Assembly: GCA_012514445.1 (NCBI GenBank)
Contig: JAAZAI010000121.1
Span: 1-8,542 of the forward strand
Origin: Lentisphaerota bacterium
GTDB taxonomy: Bacteria > Verrucomicrobiota > Kiritimatiellia > RFP12 > UBA3636
Length of the DNA: 8,542 nucleotides
Direction of reading: 5' to 3'
Part shown: in pieces, positions 5,313-8,542 of the stretch
Numbering within the stretch: the stretch's first letter is position 1
Layout of the letters: the number at the start of each line of letters is the position of its first letter
Program-made: the position numbers and the translations under genes
Notes under the pieces: model-generated
Told to the model about the DNA's origin: nothing
Databases searched by the model: none
What the model saw: only the letters and a program-made list of their open reading frames with translations

Positions 5313-6207
5313 ACTTTCCCAGGAACCGGTATTCGATCTGCTGGCGGGAGGCGGGGTGGGGCTTCGTGAACTCCACTTCGATGTAGGGCTCGTAGCCGGG
5401 AGGGAGCTCGGCGCGCGCCGCGAAGTAGAGCTGGGCGCGTTCCGGGGTCGCCAGGCCGTCGTCGAGCGTTTCGCCGAGCTGCCGGATTTCGAGCTGGCCG
5501 CCGGGAACGTCGACGAGGAAGCGATCCGCGTCGAAACTGCACTTGCCGCTCGCTTCGGCGCTGCGGAGATCGAAGACCAGGCTGTCGTCGAGTCGAACGG
5601 GCCCGGGAAGCGGCTTGTCCTCGCCTATGCCGTTGGCGATGCGCTTGCGATCCGTCAGCCGCACGGCGACGCGGGGCGGCGGCGGGAGCTGCACCACGGA
5701 CCAGTTGGTGATGCGCTCGGCGGGCACGTCGCCTGTGGGCAGCAGCTCGGAGGTCACGCGGAGGCGGTCGGGGAAGACCTCGATGGTGCGGGAGGCGCGG
5801 AGGTTCCAGTGGGTGTCCGCCGGCGACAGCAGGGCGACCGATGTCGGGGAGCGGTGCGTCACGACGTAGGGCTCGGCGTCGAAGGAGGCTGGCGGGGGCC
5901 AGGTCTTCCCCCCCACGGTCTTCCAGCTCTCCTGCGGGCCGATCCAGGTCTTCTCGCCCCCGTGGTTGCGCCAGTCCCACATCAGATCGTCCGGTCGCGG
6001 ATTCACCCAGAGCAGGTTCGGACCGTCGGCGAATTGGAGAGACGTGACGCGCCCCCCGAACTCGGGGACGACCACGGCGCGGACGTCGCCGTTTTCAAGC
6101 ACGATGCGCTCCGCGCCGCCCTCGCGCAGGTGGCAGCAGGACTGGCCGAAAAGGGCGGCGGCGCCGAGGAGCGCCGCCGCCAGAAATGGATTGCGGGTGG
6201 ACTTCAC
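5311..6207 (-). CDS. Secreted DUF4380-like protein, 298 aa
   Basis: Function unknown. The N-terminus (KSTRNP, then FLAAALLGAAALFGQS) is a signal peptide. Two cysteines (C24, C25) follow, but the preceding residues do not form a good lipobox, so export by signal peptidase I is more likely than lipidation. The body is predicted to be beta-rich: IVLENGDVRAVVVPEFGGRVTSLQF (35-59) resembles the opening strands of galactose-mutarotase-like proteins. GEKTWIGPQESW (84-95) resembles the DUF4380 family, often found near carbohydrate-active genes. No catalytic residues can be assigned. The start is a GTG whose last two bases are shared with the TGA of the upstream propeller gene (GTGA), so the two are probably translationally coupled. 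No Shine-Dalgarno or alternative nearby start is visible. The stop overlaps a REP unit. Confidence 0.72.
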   Translation of the reverse strand: MKSTRNPFLAAALLGAAALFGQSCCHLREGGAERIVLENGDVRAVVVPEFGGRVTSLQFADGPNLLWVNPRPDDLMWDWRNHGGEKTWIGPQESWKTVGGKTWPPPASFDAEPYVVTHRSPTSVALLSPADTHWNLRASRTIEVFPDRLRVTSELLPTGDVPAERITNWSVVQLPPPPRVAVRLTDRKRIANGIGEDKPLPGPVRLDDSLVFDLRSAEASGKCSFDADRFLVDVPGGQLEIRQLGETLDDGLATPERAQLYFAARAELPPGYEPYIEVEFTKPHPASRQQIEYRFLGK

Positions 6208-8542
6208 TGCTTGGTTCGGAAAGCGCCGACGCCGGCGGCCCAGAGTTCCTTCGTGGCCGCATTGTAGCGCAAAACGAGAGGCTTGCGGTAGGGAATGTCG
6301 CCGGAGATGTCGGTCCAGGTGGTGCCGCCGTCGTCGGAGCGGTAGATGCCGCCCTTGTCGGAGCCGTCCCACGTCGCGGAGGAGAACCAGACGCGCTTGG
6401 CGTTTTCGGGGTCCCAGGCGATGCCGACGACGGAGCCCTGGCGCCCGGGGAAGGTGGAGATCTTCTTCCAGGTCGTGCCATGGTCCGTGCTCTTCCACAG
6501 GTCGTTGCCGCCGGCGTAGACGATGCCGTGGCTCGTGGCCTCGACGTTGAAGAGGTAGGCGTCCGGGCCGTTCATGCGCTGCCAGCTCGCGCCGGCGTCC
6601 TCGCTGCGCCACACGCCGCCGTTCGCGCCGAAGCCGCCCCAGAAAATCCTCTTGGAATCCGTGGGGTCGACGGCAAGACCATAGAACATGCGCCGGGTGC
6701 CGGGCTGGTTCGCGAGCTGCTCCCACGTGTAGCCGCCGTCGACGGATTTGAAGACGCCGCCGCCCGCGAAGCCGCGGTCGGGTTCGGGGTCGCCGTCGAT
6801 GCCGAGGTACATCGTGAGGGGATTCGCCGGATCGACGGAGAGGGCGCGGGCGTAGCCTTCGCCCCACATCGCGTTCTTTTTCGGGAGCACGGTCGGGAGG
6901 CCGGTGGCGCGCTTGAATGTCTTTCCGGAATCATCGCTCACAATGACGTGGTTCGGGTATTCCTTCGCGCCGCGCCAGGGCGAGACGGTCGCGACGACGT
7001 GGAATTCGCCATCGTCCTTCTGGAAGGCCGCGACGCGCCAGTTGTGGCCGCTTTCGCCTTCCGTGTACTTGCGGGGGGCGAGCTGCTTCCAGGTGGCGCC
7101 GTTGTCGGCGCTCGTGAAGAGCCCTTCGTCCATGGCGGTGGCGAAGACGCGGCCGCCGGCGAAGCGCAGGTCGTGGAAGCAGGTGATGTCGGCGCCGCGG
7201 GAGCTTTCGCGCCAGGTGCGGCCGCCATCGGTGCTGACGGCGTTGTTCCAGTTGGCGGAGACGAAGAGCGTGTCGGGGTCGGACGGGCTCATCGCGAGGT
7301 TCGTCGTGGCGCTCAGCTCCTTCCTGCCGTTCACGTGGCCGTCGGGCTCGGTCGGGTTGCCGACGAGGTCGCGCGTGAACGCGCGGGTGGTCTTCCAGGT
7401 TTCGCCGCCGTCGTCGGAGCGGAAGCAATATCCGCCCCAGGAGCGATTGCCGACGAGGTGGATGACATTCGGGTTGCGCGGGTCTACGGCGATTTCGCGT
7501 TGCGCGACGTCGGCGGGGAGTCCGGGGCATTTCGTCCATGTCTTCCCGCCGTTCGCGGACTTCCAGACGCCGTCCTTCTCGAAGGCGCCGACCAGCGCGC
7601 TGGCCCGGCCGGGGACGACCGCGAGGTGGGAGGCGTTGCGGGGCGTTTCAAGCTGCCGCCACGTCTTGCCGGCGTCGGCGCTTTTGAAGACGCCCAGCTC
7701 GCGGTGGCAGATGTACACGGTGGCGGGGTTGGCCGGGTCGAGGACGATTGAGGCGATCGCGCCCTTGACCGCGGGCGGCGGGGCGAGGGAGGCGCGCATG
7801 CCGGCGATGAACGGGGCGTCCGAGGCCTTGCTCGCGCGCCAGCCTTCGTCGGAGCCGGAGGCGTCCCATTCGCCGATGGGCAGCGGCGCGGCGGCGCCGG
7901 CGGGGACGAGGCGAACGGCGTCCACGCCGATCTCGCCCTTGAACGCCTGGCCGTCGGCTCGGACCATGATGTGGGCCATGTTGACGGCGCGCGGGTCCGC
8001 GAGGCCGCCGAGGTCGAAGGAGACGGGCGTCCATTCGCCGGGTTTCGTCGTGGCGAAGTCGCCGTTCTGCCACGTCCATCCGGCGCCGGACTGGACGACG
8101 AGGGCGACCTTGAGGGCGGGGGCGTCGGCCGGCGTGTAGACCGAGGCGGAGAACGTCTTGTACGCGGACCAGTCCTGGGGTTTGGCGTAGTAGCGCTCGA
8201 GTCGTCCGTGGTGCTTCCAGTCGTTGGCGGGGGCGTTGAACGCGGCCCAGAGGAAGCCCGCGCCTGAGGCGGGGGCGACGGCGGGGGCGGCGGGAGCGGC
8301 GAGGGCGGCGCGGTAGTCGAGCTCCGTCCAGGAGCGGCCGCCGTCGCGGGTCAGGTACGCGGCGCCGTTGCCGCTGCCGGCGTAGACGGTCTCGGGGCTG
8401 GCGGGGTGGATGGCGACGGGGCGCACGCTGGCGTAGCGCTTGGCGGAGAGGTTGAGCTTGCCCTTCAGGGTTTCGGGCAGGGGCGTCCAGGAGGCGCCGC
8501 CGTCGGCGGTGCGGACGATGCCGTCGAGCGACATCGCGTAGA
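6204..8542 (-). CDS. Asp-box (BNR) beta-propeller protein with inserted carbohydrate-binding-like domain, 5' end outside window
   Basis: The reading frame is open through the window end, so the N-terminus (and any signal peptide) is missing. The first visible Met (8534) is internal to a repeat reading YAMSLDGIVRTADGGASW. At least twelve Asp-box motifs of the form SxDxGxTW are visible in 776 residues, for example KSADAGKTW, RSDDGGETW, KSVDGGYTW, KSTDHGTTW and RSDDGGTTW. Each is preceded by a strand like VDPxNPxxxY. This is typical of sortilin/GH74-like tandem seven-bladed propellers. Between an early repeat and the rest, about residues 92-210 from that Met (7905-8261) form a different domain resembling a galactose-binding/CBM jelly roll (DWSAYKTFSASVYTPADAP, GEWTPVSFDLGGL, FKGEIGVDAVRLVP). 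It is probably exported and may bind or cleave polysaccharide. Catalytic Asp residues of GH74 could not be identified, so enzymatic activity is uncertain. It is coupled to the DUF4380-like gene. Confidence 0.85.
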   Translation of the reverse strand, partial: YAMSLDGIVRTADGGASWTPLPETLKGKLNLSAKRYASVRPVAIHPASPETVYAGSGNGAAYLTRDGGRSWTELDYRAALAAPAAPAVAPASGAGFLWAAFNAPANDWKHHGRLERYYAKPQDWSAYKTFSASVYTPADAPALKVALVVQSGAGWTWQNGDFATTKPGEWTPVSFDLGGLADPRAVNMAHIMVRADGQAFKGEIGVDAVRLVPAGAAAPLPIGEWDASGSDEGWRASKASDAPFIAGMRASLAPPPAVKGAIASIVLDPANPATVYICHRELGVFKSADAGKTWRQLETPRNASHLAVVPGRASALVGAFEKDGVWKSANGGKTWTKCPGLPADVAQREIAVDPRNPNVIHLVGNRSWGGYCFRSDDGGETWKTTRAFTRDLVGNPTEPDGHVNGRKELSATTNLAMSPSDPDTLFVSANWNNAVSTDGGRTWRESSRGADITCFHDLRFAGGRVFATAMDEGLFTSADNGATWKQLAPRKYTEGESGHNWRVAAFQKDDGEFHVVATVSPWRGAKEYPNHVIVSDDSGKTFKRATGLPTVLPKKNAMWGEGYARALSVDPANPLTMYLGIDGDPEPDRGFAGGGVFKSVDGGYTWEQLANQPGTRRMFYGLAVDPTDSKRIFWGGFGANGGVWRSEDAGASWQRMNGPDAYLFNVEATSHGIVYAGGNDLWKSTDHGTTWKKISTFPGRQGSVVGIAWDPENAKRVWFSSATWDGSDKGGIYRSDDGGTTWTDISGDIPYRKPLVLRYNAATKELWAAGVGAFRTKQ

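Noticed and set aside
5234..5980. Frames containing the repeated peptide VLIPALRGGY
   Set aside because: The peptide repeat is simply the translation of the REP units; there is no start signal and the rest is a shadow of the DUF4380-like gene.
5311..6867. A longer version of the DUF4380-like protein starting at 6867
   Set aside because: The extra upstream part is Arg-rich and overlaps the propeller gene out of frame. The GTG at 6207 directly precedes a clear signal peptide.
6186..7751. 521-codon plus-strand frame opposite the propeller gene
   Set aside because: Antisense shadow; the repeats on the minus strand account for the reading frame.

Overview
The window is GC-rich (roughly two thirds G+C by eye). 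All seven protein genes lie on the minus strand. The sequence alone does not fix the organism. The high GC, a secreted Asp-box beta-propeller gene coupled to a DUF4380-like gene, and a REP/RAYT system would fit a free-living Gram-negative bacterium, perhaps of the Verrucomicrobiota/Kiritimatiellota (PVC) group. That placement is only a guess.

Read in the direction of transcription (high to low coordinates), the layout is as follows. (1) A large extracytoplasmic protein of Asp-box (BNR) beta-propeller repeats, cut by the window end, with a jelly-roll, carbohydrate-binding-like insert. (2) A secreted DUF4380-like protein whose GTG start overlaps the previous stop in a GTGA arrangement. (3) A tandem pair of REP-like palindromes. 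(4) A REP-associated tyrosine (HUH/Y1) transposase, RAYT, with an extra C-terminal domain resembling the Rossmann-like core of DprA. (5) A second tandem pair of the same palindromes. (6) A YbgC-type acyl-CoA thioesterase and, 7 nt on, EpmA, the EF-P lysine ligase. (7) Thiol peroxidase Tpx with its own promoter and strong Shine-Dalgarno. (8) Methionyl-tRNA synthetase MetG with its own promoter, followed by two truncated, tandem copies of the same REP family that run to the window edge.

The most notable part is the REP/RAYT module (about 4184-5312). The RAYT is bracketed on both sides by head-to-tail pairs of a 30-nt palindromic element, and degenerate copies occur beyond metG. One unit carries a compensatory stem change. 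On the minus strand, the unit nearest each downstream start codon also reads as a sigma70-type promoter (TTGATT, 18 nt, TATACT). Its -10 box ends only 7-8 nt before the ATG of both the RAYT and ybgC, and neither start has a Shine-Dalgarno. These REPs may therefore act as mobile promoters giving leaderless or nearly leaderless mRNAs. The housekeeping genes use the same kind of signal (TTGATT-17-TAGACT for tpx, TTGACT-17-TAGAAT for metG) at ordinary distances. There is no gene-free stretch over 300 bases; the longest is the 168-nt tpx-metG gap.
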